Shown here piece after piece: positions 34,448 through 45,007 of a stretch of DNA of 64,000 nucleotides. Each line of letters begins with the position of its first letter. Positions within the stretch are counted from its first letter, which is position 1. This stretch comes from Candidatus Colicola equi. Its GTDB lineage: Bacteria; Bacteroidota; Bacteroidia; Bacteroidales; Paludibacteraceae. Position numbers and translations under genes: made by a program. Under the pieces are notes generated by a model. The model did no database searches. It was not told the origin of the DNA and saw only the letters and a program-made list of their open reading frames with translations. The stretch lies in assembly GCA_018066175.1 (NCBI GenBank), contig JAGHRV010000006.1, forward strand, positions 1 through 64,000. Direction: 5' to 3'.

Positions 34448-35551
34448 TTATATTTCACCAAGGAATACCATTCTTAAGAATTCGGTGCGATTGCGGATTT
34501 CAGGAGTACTCTGCTGAATAACATTATCCTCAAGTACAGGAATACGAATGATTGTGCCTACTTCAACCTCATTAGGACGAGCGATGTGGTCTCTGTTGGC
34601 ATCAAAGATATACACCCATAACTCACGATTTCCGTAGTATTTATCGGCTAATTCACTCAATGTTGAACCGGCTTTGAGACGGGTCTTAGTAACATATTCG
34701 GAATAGACTTTAGTGGGCACTTGATAGTCAACCGGCACAAACTCTTTCTTCTCTTTCTTTGCCTTTGGCGTTGATGGGTTGTTCTTGGCTTTCACACTCT
34801 CACTCTCCCTTTCACCTTCACTCTCACTTACCACCGGCTCCTCTTCTTGAGTTACTTCTGCAGGTTCTTGAACATCTTGTAGACTGAGGGTATCGGCATC
34901 CTCGCTTTCCAATATGTCCATAGGAATATCTGCACCCATTTCGGTGCGCTCGCTAATAGCATCTATCCATTGTTGAACGCGGTTCTGGAAGAAGAATATA
35001 CCGGCCAATAACAATAGAATAAGGATAATAATGATGATACCCCAAATCAACCAAGGTCTTCTTTTTTTCTCTTCTTTCTTTACTTCTTGCACAATGATAA
35101 TAGGTGCTTTATCTGTTTTTTCTGTATCTACTTTAACACTTGCGTCAACCTCAACCTTCGCCTTGGGACCCTGACCCATTTCGCCCAACAAATCTACAAT
35201 CTCTTCTGCTTGTCCTCCCAGTTTCTTCAAGGGGTCAACTTCAGTAGGCAGAATAGTTGGCTTGGCGTTATTGAGTTGATCCTCTACGTTGGCTGCCATC
35301 GTATAGGTGATGCGCTCTTTGGCAGGAATAACGATCGTTTCGCCTGTCTTTACATTTACGCTTTTGCGAGCCGCCATTTTCTTTTTGCGGAAAGTGCCTA
35401 AACCGTTGATATGAACATCTTCACCACGATTGATGGCTGCACTCATCTCGTCAAGCCACGTAGTTAGGATGAGATTAACTTCTTTTTCTGTCAATTTACT
35501 CTTGCGGGCAACTACTTTCTTCAGTTCTACCCATGTCATTTTATTCTCCAT
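34448..35551 (-). CDS. HU-domain protein fused to a membrane segment and LysM
   Basis: The 367-residue protein joins three parts. Residues 5-90 form an HU/IHF-like DNA-binding domain ([37 protein letters not shown]). Residues about 167-188 are a membrane segment after a positive stretch ([10 protein letters not shown]). Residues about 295-345 form a LysM domain ([20 protein letters not shown]), which binds peptidoglycan. By the positive-inside rule HU would face the cytosol and LysM the periplasm. A Ser/Glu-rich linker ([11 protein letters not shown]) is encoded by a pyrimidine-rich repeat near 34795-34830. It sits between rimO and uvrA. A DNA-to-wall tether is inference. Confidence 0.85.
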   Translation of the reverse strand: MENKMTWVELKKVVARKSKLTEKEVNLILTTWLDEMSAAINRGEDVHINGLGTFRKKKMAARKSVNVKTGETIVIPAKERITYTMAANVEDQLNNAKPTILPTEVDPLKKLGGQAEEIVDLLGEMGQGPKAKVEVDASVKVDTEKTDKAPIIIVQEVKKEEKKRRPWLIWGIIIIILILLLLAGIFFFQNRVQQWIDAISERTEMGADIPMDILESEDADTLSLQDVQEPAEVTQEEEPVVSESEGERESESVKAKNNPSTPKAKKEKKEFVPVDYQVPTKVYSEYVTKTRLKAGSTLSELADKYYGNRELWVYIFDANRDHIARPNEVEVGTIIRIPVLEDNVIQQSTPEIRNRTEFLRMVFLGEI

Positions 35552-35563
35552 GATATATATATA

Positions 35564-36877
35564 TTATTGAATGATTTGTCCGTATAAATCAAATTCTTCG
35601 GCACGTGTAATACGTACTTGCACGAATTGCCCGATGGGGTCTGCCTTCGTCTTATCTTGTTTAATCAGCACTTCGCAATCTACTTCCGGCGAGTCCCATT
35701 CGGTGCGCCCAATCAAATACGCTCCTTCGCGACGATCAATCAGTACTGAATAGACCTGATTCACTTTGGCTTCTTGTATCTCTGCCGAAATCTGCTGCTG
35801 AATGGCCATCAACGTATTAAGCCTGCGTTGTTTTACTTCCTCAGGAATCTCGTCTTTATAGTGCTTAGCCGCATAGGTTCCATCTTCTTCACAATACGCA
35901 AAAGCTCCCATTCGTTCAAAGCGCATCTGTTTTACCCAATGGCATAATTGTTCAAAATCCTCTTCTGTTTCCCCGGGATGCCCAACCATCAACGTGGTTC
36001 GGATATGAATGCCCGGAACGGTCTCTCGAATACGATGAATAAGGGCATCTTGTTGCTCTTGTGTGATGTGCCGACGCATTTGTGTCAGCATGTGCGTCGT
36101 GCAATGTTGCAACGCAATATCCAGATATTTGCATACATTGGGATGCTTAGCCATAACCGCCAATAAACCGTCCGGAAAATCGGTGGGGTAGGCGTAGTGT
36201 AGCCTAATCCAACGGATGCCATCAAGCCCCGCTAATCGGTCAATCAGTTTCGGCAGTTTATGCTCCTTATAAAGGTCTAAACCATAACTGCTCAAATCTT
36301 GTGCGATTATATTCAACTCTTTCACACCCTCTTTTTGCAGCCACTCGGCTTCTTGCACAATCTCCTCTATGGAACGTGATGTGTGCCGGCCTGTTATCAA
36401 CGGAATGGCGCAATAGGAGCATAACCGATTGCAGCCTTCACTAATCTTCAAGTAAGCGGTGTGTTTCGCTGTTGTGATATGACGTGGCTTGGAAACCAGA
36501 GGTTGTGCCGATTGAGCTTGTGCTTGCAGTTCATTCACCAAGTTCAAGTAGTCAAATTTTCCAAACCATTTATCTACCTCAGGAATCTCATCCTCCAAGT
36601 CCTTCAAGTAACGCTGACTCAAACACCCCATTACGTAGATACGATCTACCTTTCCTGCTTGCTTGCGAGCTACAAAATGCAGAATCGTATTAACGCTCTC
36701 TTCCTTGGCGTCACCTATAAATCCGCACGTGTTGATGACTACTATGCGACCGCAAGGACGCTCAGCATCGTGATAACAACGAAAACCGTGCTCCTCTAAT
36801 CGAGCCATCAATCGCTCCGAATCTACTAAATTCTTTGAGCAACCTAACGTTAATATGTCAATTCTTGTCTTTGTCAC
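35564..36877 (-). CDS. rimO: Ribosomal protein S12 methylthiotransferase
   Basis: The 437-residue radical SAM enzyme methylthiolates an Asp of ribosomal protein S12. It has the N-terminal UPF0004 domain (LTLGCSKNLVDSERLM, INTCGFIGDAKEESVNT), the radical SAM motif CNRLCSYCAIPLITG, and a C-terminal TRAM domain (residues about 370-437). All six cluster cysteines appear present. It begins one base after the recQ stop, in the same run of genes. Confidence 0.95.
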   Translation of the reverse strand: MTKTRIDILTLGCSKNLVDSERLMARLEEHGFRCYHDAERPCGRIVVINTCGFIGDAKEESVNTILHFVARKQAGKVDRIYVMGCLSQRYLKDLEDEIPEVDKWFGKFDYLNLVNELQAQAQSAQPLVSKPRHITTAKHTAYLKISEGCNRLCSYCAIPLITGRHTSRSIEEIVQEAEWLQKEGVKELNIIAQDLSSYGLDLYKEHKLPKLIDRLAGLDGIRWIRLHYAYPTDFPDGLLAVMAKHPNVCKYLDIALQHCTTHMLTQMRRHITQEQQDALIHRIRETVPGIHIRTTLMVGHPGETEEDFEQLCHWVKQMRFERMGAFAYCEEDGTYAAKHYKDEIPEEVKQRRLNTLMAIQQQISAEIQEAKVNQVYSVLIDRREGAYLIGRTEWDSPEVDCEVLIKQDKTKADPIGQFVQVRITRAEEFDLYGQIIQ

Positions 36878-39061
36878 TTAGTTTCCAAGATCAGAATGGA
36901 ACTTAATGCGCACTAAACGAACGTGCAATTCATCATAATCGTCCTCTCCCAACACTTTCATGGCTATTTTGATATTATCGTTTTCTGCGTTTTGGAAGTA
37001 TTCGATGATCTCGTCTTTCTCATCGGGATCAACTACCTCATCAATGAAGTAATTGATATTCAGTTTAGTTCCGCTATATACGATGGCTTCAATCTCCTCC
37101 AACATCTCTTCCATCGACATACCCTTTGATTCGGCCAAGTCGTCCAAGGCTACACGGCGGTCAATGGCTTGAATAATACTAATCTTGCGGGTAGAATCTT
37201 TGGCTCTGGTGCGGAAACGTAAATCCTCTGGACGGATAATCTCGTTCTCGTCCACATATTCCTTAATCACTTTCAAGAACTCTTCGCCATAACGTTTAGC
37301 CTTACCGGCACCTACGCCGGGGATATTCTGTAGTTCCTCAAAAGTGATAGGATAACTGGTGGCCATAGCCTCCAAAGAGGGGTCTTGGAAGATAACAAAC
37401 GGAGGAACATCCAGTTTCTTACTGAGTTTCTTGCGCATATCCTTCAAAATGGAGAATAGCACTTCGTCGGCAGCAGCCGAACCTCCTAAGTTCATTTCAA
37501 TCTCCTCGTCTTCGTCTTCGTTATGCACCTCCAATGGCACCTCAAAGATGGTTGGACGTTTCATAAAACGATGTCCTTCCGGCGTAATCTTCAAATCACC
37601 ATATGATTCAATATCTTTCTTGATATAACCGGTCAGCATCGCTTGACGGATAATAGCATGCAACGTAGCCTCGTCTTCATCCTCCGCAACGCCAAAGTTC
37701 TCCAGTTCATCGTGATGGTAACTGCGAACAGCGGCCGTCATGTTACCATGCATGATATCTACGAGATGCTCGGCTTTGAATTTCTCGTTCAATTGGAGAA
37801 TAGTCTCTAAAATAATGCCTAATAACTCGCTCTCATCCACCATTCTATACTGCTTGCGACAGTTATCGCAACTACCGCAGTTATCCTCCGTATAATCCTC
37901 TCCGAAATAGTGCAGCAATAACTTACGACGGCAGATAGGTGACTCCGCGTAACTCTGCGTCTCAAACAGCAACTGATTGCTGATTTCCTGTTCCGCTACA
38001 GGCTTACCCTGTTGGAACTTGCGCAGTCGCTCAATATCTTTCGGAGAATAATAGCATAAACAGATTCCTTCACCACCATCACGTCCTGCGCGGCCGGTTT
38101 CTTGGTAGTAACCTTCTAAGGACTTCGGAATATCGTAATGCACCACAAAACGTACATCTGGCTTATCAATACCCATACCAAAGGCAATGGTTGCTACAAT
38201 CACCTGGCATTGCTCCATTAGGAAGGCATCTTGATTGGCAGTTCGCACAGCGGCATCCATGCCTGCATGATAGCACAACGCAGAGATATTATTTACACGA
38301 AGTGTCTCCGCTAAATCCTCCACCGTCTTACGCGCTAAACAATATACAATACCCGATTTACCATTCATGCCACGAATAAAACGAATCAGGTCTTTATCTA
38401 CATCGTCCGTTTTGGGACGTACTTCGTAATACAGATTGGGACGATTGAAACTGGACTTAAAGACTTCCGCATCCAGCATGCCTAAGTTCTTCTGAATATC
38501 GTGCTGCACCTTAGGTGTAGCAGTAGCAGTAAGTGCAATAATAGGTGCACGACCAATGCGCTCCGTCATACTTTGTATATTGCGATATTCGGGACGGAAA
38601 TCATGACCCCATTCCGAAATACAATGGGCTTCATCTACGGCGTAGAAACTAACCTTAATACCTTGCAGAAAGTCTATGTTTTCCGTCTTGTTCAGCGATT
38701 CGGGGGCCAAATACAACAACTTCGTCTTGCCGGCAAGAATGTCTTCTTTTACGGCAGCTATCTCCGGACGAGACAAGGAAGAATTGATAAAGTGAGCCAC
38801 ACCATCTTCTTCCGAAAAATTGCGCATAGCATCCACCTGATTCTTCATCAGCGCAATAAGGGGGCTGATTACAATGGCAACCCCATCCATAATTAAACTG
38901 GGTAATTGGTAACAAAGGCTCTTTCCTCCACCGGTCGGCATCAAGACAAATGTGTCATGACCATTGATAATATTCATGATAATGGCCTCTTGGTTACCCT
39001 TAAAACTATCAAACCCAAAATTCTGCTGTAGCGCAGCAACTAACTCTTCGTGTGTAATCAT
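36878..39061 (-). CDS. recQ: ATP-dependent DNA helicase RecQ
   Basis: The 727-residue enzyme unwinds DNA 3' to 5' in recombinational repair. Helicase motifs are MPTGGGKSLCYQLP, YAVDEAHCISEWGHDFRPEY and QETGRAGRDG. The RQC zinc motif is spread over CRRKLLLHYFGE and CGSCDNCRKQ, and an HRDC domain follows (LQNIPGVGAGKAKRYGEE). The C-terminal extension of about 120 residues beyond HRDC is longer than in E. coli but usual in Bacteroidota. It is the first gene of the long minus-strand run. Confidence 0.95.
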   Translation of the reverse strand: MITHEELVAALQQNFGFDSFKGNQEAIIMNIINGHDTFVLMPTGGGKSLCYQLPSLIMDGVAIVISPLIALMKNQVDAMRNFSEEDGVAHFINSSLSRPEIAAVKEDILAGKTKLLYLAPESLNKTENIDFLQGIKVSFYAVDEAHCISEWGHDFRPEYRNIQSMTERIGRAPIIALTATATPKVQHDIQKNLGMLDAEVFKSSFNRPNLYYEVRPKTDDVDKDLIRFIRGMNGKSGIVYCLARKTVEDLAETLRVNNISALCYHAGMDAAVRTANQDAFLMEQCQVIVATIAFGMGIDKPDVRFVVHYDIPKSLEGYYQETGRAGRDGGEGICLCYYSPKDIERLRKFQQGKPVAEQEISNQLLFETQSYAESPICRRKLLLHYFGEDYTEDNCGSCDNCRKQYRMVDESELLGIILETILQLNEKFKAEHLVDIMHGNMTAAVRSYHHDELENFGVAEDEDEATLHAIIRQAMLTGYIKKDIESYGDLKITPEGHRFMKRPTIFEVPLEVHNEDEDEEIEMNLGGSAAADEVLFSILKDMRKKLSKKLDVPPFVIFQDPSLEAMATSYPITFEELQNIPGVGAGKAKRYGEEFLKVIKEYVDENEIIRPEDLRFRTRAKDSTRKISIIQAIDRRVALDDLAESKGMSMEEMLEEIEAIVYSGTKLNINYFIDEVVDPDEKDEIIEYFQNAENDNIKIAMKVLGEDDYDELHVRLVRIKFHSDLGN

Positions 39062-39106
39062 CGATTTTATACGATATGTTCAATGTGTATTTTTTCAAAT
39101 TTAGTG

Positions 39107-39138
39107 CAAAATTAAGCAAAATAATTGATACTACCAAA
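39107..39138 (-). promoter_or_regulatory. Promoter of recQ and downstream genes
   Basis: On the minus strand TTTGG (39134-39138) is followed after 19 bp by TAATTTTG (39107-39114), about 46 bp before the recQ ATG. It may serve all eleven genes from recQ to ispE. Confidence 0.75.
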
Positions 39139-39164
39139 TTTTTTTTAAAAAAATGACGGAAAAA

Positions 39165-39196
39165 TTTGCACATCTCAAAAAAAAAGTGTAATTTTG
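39165..39196 (+). promoter_or_regulatory. Promoter of the glycan-uptake locus
   Basis: TTTGC (39165-39169) is followed after 19 bp by TAATTTTG (39189-39196), 62 bp before the permease ATG. It is divergent from the recQ promoter. Confidence 0.75.
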
Positions 39197-39257
39197 TGGT
39201 CGATTTTGGGGCACTTCATTGATTCAACCCCAAGATGGCAACATAAATCAATATATC

Positions 39258-40607
39258 ATGATAAAACGCGATTTGTCTTTTAGACAGCTTTTTAATCTCA
39301 GTTTTGGATTCTTTGGCGTTCAGATTGCTTATGCACTTCAGAGCGCAAATATTTCTCGCATTTTTGCTACGTTAGGTGCTGATCCTCATCAACTTAGTTT
39401 TTTCTGGATTCTCCCTCCTTTGATGGGAATGATTGTTCAGCCGTTAATCGGTAAGTTTAGTGACAAGACTTGGTGCAAACTGGGCCGTCGCATGCCTTAT
39501 TTAATCGTGGGCGCGCTCATAGCGATTGCGGTAATGGTGCTATTGCCTAATGCTGGTAACTTTACTTTTGCGCAAAGTGTGTTCTTAGGGCTAAATGCTG
39601 CTATGTGGTTTGGCTTGTTTAGCCTCATGTTCCTGGATACATCCATCAATATCGCTATGCAGCCATTTAAGATGATGGTAGGTGATATGGTGAATGAGGA
39701 GCAGAAGGGTACGGCTTATGCCATTCAATCGGCCCTTTGTAACGCCGGTTCGATTTGTGGTTATATCTTCCCTATCTTCTTTACATGGATAGGTATTGCC
39801 AATACGGCTGCCGAAGGTGTTATTCCTGATAGTGTGAAGTGGAGTTTCTACGTGGGTGCCGCTATTCTGATTCTTTGTGTGCTCTATACGTTCTTTACCG
39901 TTAAGGAAATGGATCCCCAAGAGTATGCTGAATTTCATGGTATAGATTTGAAGGCTAAGGAGGAGAAGCAAGAAGAACCAAGTTTTATCAAATTATTGAT
40001 TGATGCGCCTTCTACTTTCTGGACCGTAGGTTTAGTTCAGTTCTTCTGCTGGGCTGCCTTTATGTATATGTGGACATATTCCAATGGCGCAATTGCTACG
40101 CAATGTTATGGATGGGATGGTGCAAGTACGGCTTCGGAGGCATTCCAAACCGCAGGTAACTGGGTCGGCGTGGTATTCTGCGTTCAAGCGGTTGGTTCTC
40201 TCTTGTGGGCAATGGTTCTGCCGTTCCTGGAGAAACATTTTAAGAATACAGGAGCTTATGCTATTTCTTTGGTAGTCGGCGCGATTGGTTTTATTTCTAC
40301 GTTGTGGGTGAGCAATCCGTATGTGCTCTGGATTAGTTATTTGCTGGTTGGTGCTGCTTGGGCTGCTATGTTGGCGCTGCCGTTTACAATATTGACCAAC
40401 TCCTTAAAGGGCGGCAATATGGGCTACTACTTAGGCTTATTTAACTGCACAATCTGCTTGCCACAAATTATAGCGGCATTGGCAGGAGGCCTTGTCCTTA
40501 ATTATATATGTGCGGGCGCGCAGGTAGGTATGCTGGTTGTTGCCGGTGTGCTTCTGCTCTTAGGCGCTGTAAGTGTTGCTTTAGTAAAAGAAAATGATAA
40601 TAAATAA
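39258..40607 (+). CDS. MFS/GPH sugar permease (SLC45-like)
   Basis: The 449-residue inner membrane protein has about twelve membrane segments and resembles SLC45/GPH sugar transporters of Bacteroidota (FNLSFGFFGVQIAYALQSAN, PLIGKFSDKTWCKLGRRMPY, WISYLLVGAAWAAMLALPF). It probably brings an oligosaccharide, perhaps maltose-like, from periplasm to cytosol. The ATG at 39258 is used because the upstream frame is poorly protein-like. Spacing to the next gene is 18 bp, and it heads a locus with SusC/SusD. Confidence 0.87.
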   Translation: MIKRDLSFRQLFNLSFGFFGVQIAYALQSANISRIFATLGADPHQLSFFWILPPLMGMIVQPLIGKFSDKTWCKLGRRMPYLIVGALIAIAVMVLLPNAGNFTFAQSVFLGLNAAMWFGLFSLMFLDTSINIAMQPFKMMVGDMVNEEQKGTAYAIQSALCNAGSICGYIFPIFFTWIGIANTAAEGVIPDSVKWSFYVGAAILILCVLYTFFTVKEMDPQEYAEFHGIDLKAKEEKQEEPSFIKLLIDAPSTFWTVGLVQFFCWAAFMYMWTYSNGAIATQCYGWDGASTASEAFQTAGNWVGVVFCVQAVGSLLWAMVLPFLEKHFKNTGAYAISLVVGAIGFISTLWVSNPYVLWISYLLVGAAWAAMLALPFTILTNSLKGGNMGYYLGLFNCTICLPQIIAALAGGLVLNYICAGAQVGMLVVAGVLLLLGAVSVALVKENDNK

Positions 40608-40625
40608 TAATTAATTAACAATAGT

Positions 40626-41765
40626 ATGAAAAGAAAATTACTCTTCGGTTTCATGGCATTAGCGTTGATTTGTTCTTCGTGTAAGAAGGATAATGATGTC
40701 ATGGATACAATTGTAAATCTTGGCGACCAAAATATGCGCGCCATGTATTCTGTTCAGACGGTGGATACCGCTTCTATGTTGTCAAGCGTTACTCAGTATG
40801 TGTTGGACAAAAAATTTAATAAAGGGTCATTAAACGTAGTGTCTGCGGGTAATAAGGCTCCTCTTAAGACTAACCAAACCCTTTTTATTTGGCGTCAGAA
40901 TGGAATCAACCCCGGCACTCTTCGCTACGATTTAGATGTTGAATTTGCTGTTCGGGACTATGTGGCTACTAAGATGGAGTGGGCGCATGGTATCTTGTAT
41001 GACGCAGAGGGAAATGCATATCCTTCTTCTTTGGTAGATGTATATACCAATTTTCAGAATATCTACTCTACTTTTGTCCCTTTAACTAACGAGTGGAATC
41101 ATAAAGACTCTACTATTCATTGTGATACAATTAAGGTTACGATTCCTTGTTTAAGGTGGTCAGAAGATAGCAAGAACCTAACTCCATCAGAAATCGATGA
41201 ACAGCGAGCTTACGTTGCTCAGCAGTGGGTTAAGGATACGATTGCATGGTACAATGAGAAATTCAAGAAAACAGTTCCTGATACTATTCGTGTAGTGAAA
41301 GGGGTGAGTGAAGGCAAGTTCCAAGTTATTTATCCTAAGTCGAAAGAAAGTACATATGACGATGTATCTTATCCGTATGTGGGTAATGCTACAGAGAACT
41401 TTATTACGGCTCGGTTTGATTTTGACGCATCTTCTAGAACTCAATCTTTCTCATATTACGCATGGAAAGCTGAATACTCAAAGGATTATTACAAGAATAA
41501 GACTGCTACTACCGCTACTTCTCTTGTAATGACGGAGGAAATGAAAAACGTTCCTTGGGTGTTGGGCATTATTACTAATGCTAAGAAATTCCAAATAGTG
41601 ACCAAAGGTCAGTTGCTTAGGAAAAAAACTACAAAACAAGCAGGTGCCGTTACTAAGTTTACACATACGCAAAATACCGTTGTTGTTACTCGTCAGATTG
41701 AATCGTTTGCTACCAAAGATTCAACGATGACATTAGATGGTTCTAAAATGAAATATGTTCGCTAA
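40626..41765 (+). CDS. Hypothetical lipoprotein of the glycan-uptake locus
   Basis: The 379-residue protein has a lipoprotein signal (MALALICSSCKK, lipobox ICSSC with Cys19) and no other membrane segment. The mature part is mostly beta-rich and soluble; I recognise no family. Its position between the permease and SusC, with spacings of 18 and 19 bp, suggests a surface or periplasmic glycan-binding role. This is inference from context. Confidence 0.7.
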   Translation: MKRKLLFGFMALALICSSCKKDNDVMDTIVNLGDQNMRAMYSVQTVDTASMLSSVTQYVLDKKFNKGSLNVVSAGNKAPLKTNQTLFIWRQNGINPGTLRYDLDVEFAVRDYVATKMEWAHGILYDAEGNAYPSSLVDVYTNFQNIYSTFVPLTNEWNHKDSTIHCDTIKVTIPCLRWSEDSKNLTPSEIDEQRAYVAQQWVKDTIAWYNEKFKKTVPDTIRVVKGVSEGKFQVIYPKSKESTYDDVSYPYVGNATENFITARFDFDASSRTQSFSYYAWKAEYSKDYYKNKTATTATSLVMTEEMKNVPWVLGIITNAKKFQIVTKGQLLRKKTTKQAGAVTKFTHTQNTVVVTRQIESFATKDSTMTLDGSKMKYVR

Positions 41766-41784
41766 TAATAAAACCAAATAGACA

Positions 41785-44700
41785 ATGAAAAACTTTTATT
41801 TACGTGCAGCATTAGTGCTGGTTGCAATGGTTTTAAGCTTAAGTGCCTTCGCCCAAATGCAGGTTTCCGGTACGGTAATGGATGCTGCTTTAGGAGAACC
41901 AATTATTGGTGCCAATATTGTTGAGAAAGGGACTACCAATGGTACAATTACCGACTTTGATGGTAATTTCGTGATTACGGTTCAGTCCAATGCTATTCTC
42001 CAAATTTCATACATCGGATATAAAACCCTTGAACTGCCGGCTAAGGCTGTGATGAAGGTGGAGATGCGTGAGGATACCGAAGTCTTAGAGGATGTAGTGG
42101 TTGTAGGTTATGGTACCGTTAAGAAAAACGATGCTACCGGTTCTGTAACAGCTATTAAGCCTGATGGAATGAACAAGGGTATGACTACCAACGCCCAAGA
42201 CATGTTATCCGGTAAGATTGCCGGTGTGCAGGTTAGTACGGATGGTGGTACTCCTGGTGGAGGTGCTACAATTCGTATTCGTGGTGGATCATCTTTGCGT
42301 GCAAGTAATGACCCATTGATTGTCATTGATGGTTTAGCAATGGATAATAAAGGTGTACAAGGTGTGGCTAACCCTCTATCTATGATTAACCCGAACGATA
42401 TTGAGACGTTCACGGTACTGAAGGACGCTTCTGCAACTGCCATCTATGGTAGCCGTGCATCCAATGGTGTCATCATTATTACGACTAAGAAAGGTGCTTC
42501 TGGTTCTAAACTCAAAGTGTCCTATGATGGTAACGTTAGCTTTGGTACTCTCACCAAGCGCATGGGAACTCTTACCGGTGATGAGTTACGCGCTTATGCT
42601 GCTGCCTGTGGTTTGTCGGAAGATGGCTACAATTTCGTGATGATGGAGAATACCGATTGGCAAGACCAGGTTTATCGCACCGCTGTTTCTACCGACCATA
42701 ACGTTTCTCTCACGGGTGGCTACAAGGATAAGAATGTTGATATGCCTTATCGCGCATCCATTGGTTATACGCTCAATAATGGTGTCATTAAAACATCGCA
42801 AATGCAACGTGTAACGGCTAATTTGAATTTAAGCCCTTCTTTCTTGGATAAACACTTGATGCTGAATCTCAATGCCAAGGGTATGTATATCTACAATAGT
42901 TATGAGCCGGGAGTCGCTGGTACCGCTTTATCTACAAGCCCGACCATACCGATTTATTCTAATGGCAACTTGTTAAATGCTAATGGTACGCAGGTTGTTC
43001 CTAAGGATGAATTAGATACCCACTGGGGTGGTTATTTCCAGCCTACCGAGACATTAACCAGTGAAACCGGTCCGTATAACGACCGAAATTGGCTGTATCA
43101 GCAAAAAGGCTATACTTCTGCTAATCCGGTTGCAATGCTTAATCAACAGTCAAATACTGCTAATTCCGGTGCCTTCATCGGTAATTTAGAGGCCACCTAT
43201 CGCGTACATGGTTTGGAAGACCTCGTCCTTCATGCTAACTTTGGTGCTGACTATAGTTATGGTAAGCAAACCCAATCTAATAGCATTTATGGTACCGCTA
43301 ACCACTACTATGGTTGGAATGGCTACCAAGAGAAGCATAAATACAACCTCCAATTCAACTGCTATGCGCAATGGGGTCACGATTGGGAAGAGGCTCGTCA
43401 ACACTTTGACATCATGGCTGGTTACGAGTGGCAACATTTTTATGACGATTATGTGAATAGAGGTAATGGTATGTATCAACTTACGAATGAGGATCCTGTT
43501 TTGGCAGGTCAAATCGCTAATCCATACTCAAGTGAATATAAGACAGAGAACTACTTGGTTTCTTTCTTCGGTCGTTTGAACTATGTTGGTTGGAATCAGT
43601 TGATGATTACCGCTACTGTCCGTGGTGACGGCTCGTCACGTTTCGCCAAGGGCAATAAATGGGGTGTATTCCCATCTGTGGCTTTAGGTTGGAAGATTAA
43701 AGAGACCTTTATGCCGGATCAAAACATCTGTAATGACTTGAAACTCCGTTTAGGTTGGGGTATGACCGGTCAGCAAGATGGTATCGGAGATTATTCCTAT
43801 ATGCCGACTTATACCATCTCTAAAGGACACCAAGCTTATTATCCTGTTGGCTTTGACAACTATGCTATGGAGGATAAGGACGGTAATATGGTGGAAAAAG
43901 TGGTTGATGCAAATGGCAATGTGCTATACATCAATGATCGTCCTAATGGCTTTAATCCTGATTTAACGTGGGAAAAGACCACTACTTACAACGTTGGTAT
44001 CGATTATGGTTTCCTCAATAACCGTATCACCGGTAGCATTGACTACTACTATCGCAAAACTACCGACTTATTGAACGACGTAATCGTTGCTGCCGGAACA
44101 AACTTCCGTCGTAAAGTAACATCCAATGTGGGTTCGCTTACTAACCAAGGTTTGGAATTTGCTATCAATGCCATCATCTTGGATTATGGTAAGAAATTTA
44201 AGTGGGACTTTGGTTACAACTTGACTTATAATGTAAATAAGGTATTGAAACTCAATAATGGTTCCGAACAAACGGCTATCAATGGTGGCGGTTATGGTGG
44301 AACAGGTAACGGAGGTAAGTCCCTTAACAAAATAGCTGTTGGTTATGCTACCAATACGTTCTATCTCTATGATGTGAAGAAAGGCTCTCGCGAAGATGGC
44401 TCGCGATATTGGTATGTGGTGGACCAAAATAAAGATGGTAAGATTGATGCCAATGATATGATAATGGATAAGAATCCTGTGGCTCCTGTATCTATGGGCT
44501 TCCAGATGAAGTTCCAATTCTATGGATTTGACCTGGGTATGTCCTTCCGCGCTAATATAGGCAACTATGTGTATAACAACGTGAAAGCTACTAAGTTGAA
44601 TGACATCAATATCGGTTCAATGACTCGTGGTGGATACTTAGCAGGCACGATGACTTCTGTGTTTAATGCTTTCTACAAGGATGGTTTTACAGGAGCTATC

Positions 44701-44982
44701 TGCTATGAGAGTGGTACTCCAAATCCAACTTTCACGGAGTATGACTTGACTAATTACTTTTTAGAGAACGCATCCTTCTTGCGTTGTGATAACATCACGC
44801 TTGGTTATAGCTTCACTACCAAGAATGAGAAGTTGTCGGGACGTGCTTTCTGCACCATCAGCAATCCGTTTGTAATCTCCAAGTATAGCGGATTGGATCC
44901 TGAGGTGGGTATCAATGGCGTAGATAACTCTATCTATCCTCGTTGTATGACTACTATTTTGGGTATTAACTTGCAATTCTAA
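41785..44982 (+). CDS. susC: SusC-family TonB-dependent outer membrane transporter
   Basis: The 1065-residue protein has a signal peptide, a carboxypeptidase-regulatory-like N-terminal domain (SGTVMDAALGEPIIGANIVE), the TonB box region EDVVVVGYGTVKKND, a plug domain (IRIRGGSSLRASNDPLIVID, ASATAIYGSRASNGVIIITT) and a 22-strand barrel ending in the aromatic C-terminus ILGINLQF. It imports an oligosaccharide across the outer membrane with the SusD partner encoded downstream. The exact glycan is unknown. Confidence 0.95.
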   Translation: MKNFYLRAALVLVAMVLSLSAFAQMQVSGTVMDAALGEPIIGANIVEKGTTNGTITDFDGNFVITVQSNAILQISYIGYKTLELPAKAVMKVEMREDTEVLEDVVVVGYGTVKKNDATGSVTAIKPDGMNKGMTTNAQDMLSGKIAGVQVSTDGGTPGGGATIRIRGGSSLRASNDPLIVIDGLAMDNKGVQGVANPLSMINPNDIETFTVLKDASATAIYGSRASNGVIIITTKKGASGSKLKVSYDGNVSFGTLTKRMGTLTGDELRAYAAACGLSEDGYNFVMMENTDWQDQVYRTAVSTDHNVSLTGGYKDKNVDMPYRASIGYTLNNGVIKTSQMQRVTANLNLSPSFLDKHLMLNLNAKGMYIYNSYEPGVAGTALSTSPTIPIYSNGNLLNANGTQVVPKDELDTHWGGYFQPTETLTSETGPYNDRNWLYQQKGYTSANPVAMLNQQSNTANSGAFIGNLEATYRVHGLEDLVLHANFGADYSYGKQTQSNSIYGTANHYYGWNGYQEKHKYNLQFNCYAQWGHDWEEARQHFDIMAGYEWQHFYDDYVNRGNGMYQLTNEDPVLAGQIANPYSSEYKTENYLVSFFGRLNYVGWNQLMITATVRGDGSSRFAKGNKWGVFPSVALGWKIKETFMPDQNICNDLKLRLGWGMTGQQDGIGDYSYMPTYTISKGHQAYYPVGFDNYAMEDKDGNMVEKVVDANGNVLYINDRPNGFNPDLTWEKTTTYNVGIDYGFLNNRITGSIDYYYRKTTDLLNDVIVAAGTNFRRKVTSNVGSLTNQGLEFAINAIILDYGKKFKWDFGYNLTYNVNKVLKLNNGSEQTAINGGGYGGTGNGGKSLNKIAVGYATNTFYLYDVKKGSREDGSRYWYVVDQNKDGKIDANDMIMDKNPVAPVSMGFQMKFQFYGFDLGMSFRANIGNYVYNNVKATKLNDINIGSMTRGGYLAGTMTSVFNAFYKDGFTGAICYESGTPNPTFTEYDLTNYFLENASFLRCDNITLGYSFTTKNEKLSGRAFCTISNPFVISKYSGLDPEVGINGVDNSIYPRCMTTILGINLQF

Positions 44983-45007
44983 GTTGGATAAGAAAAGATT
45001 ATGCATT

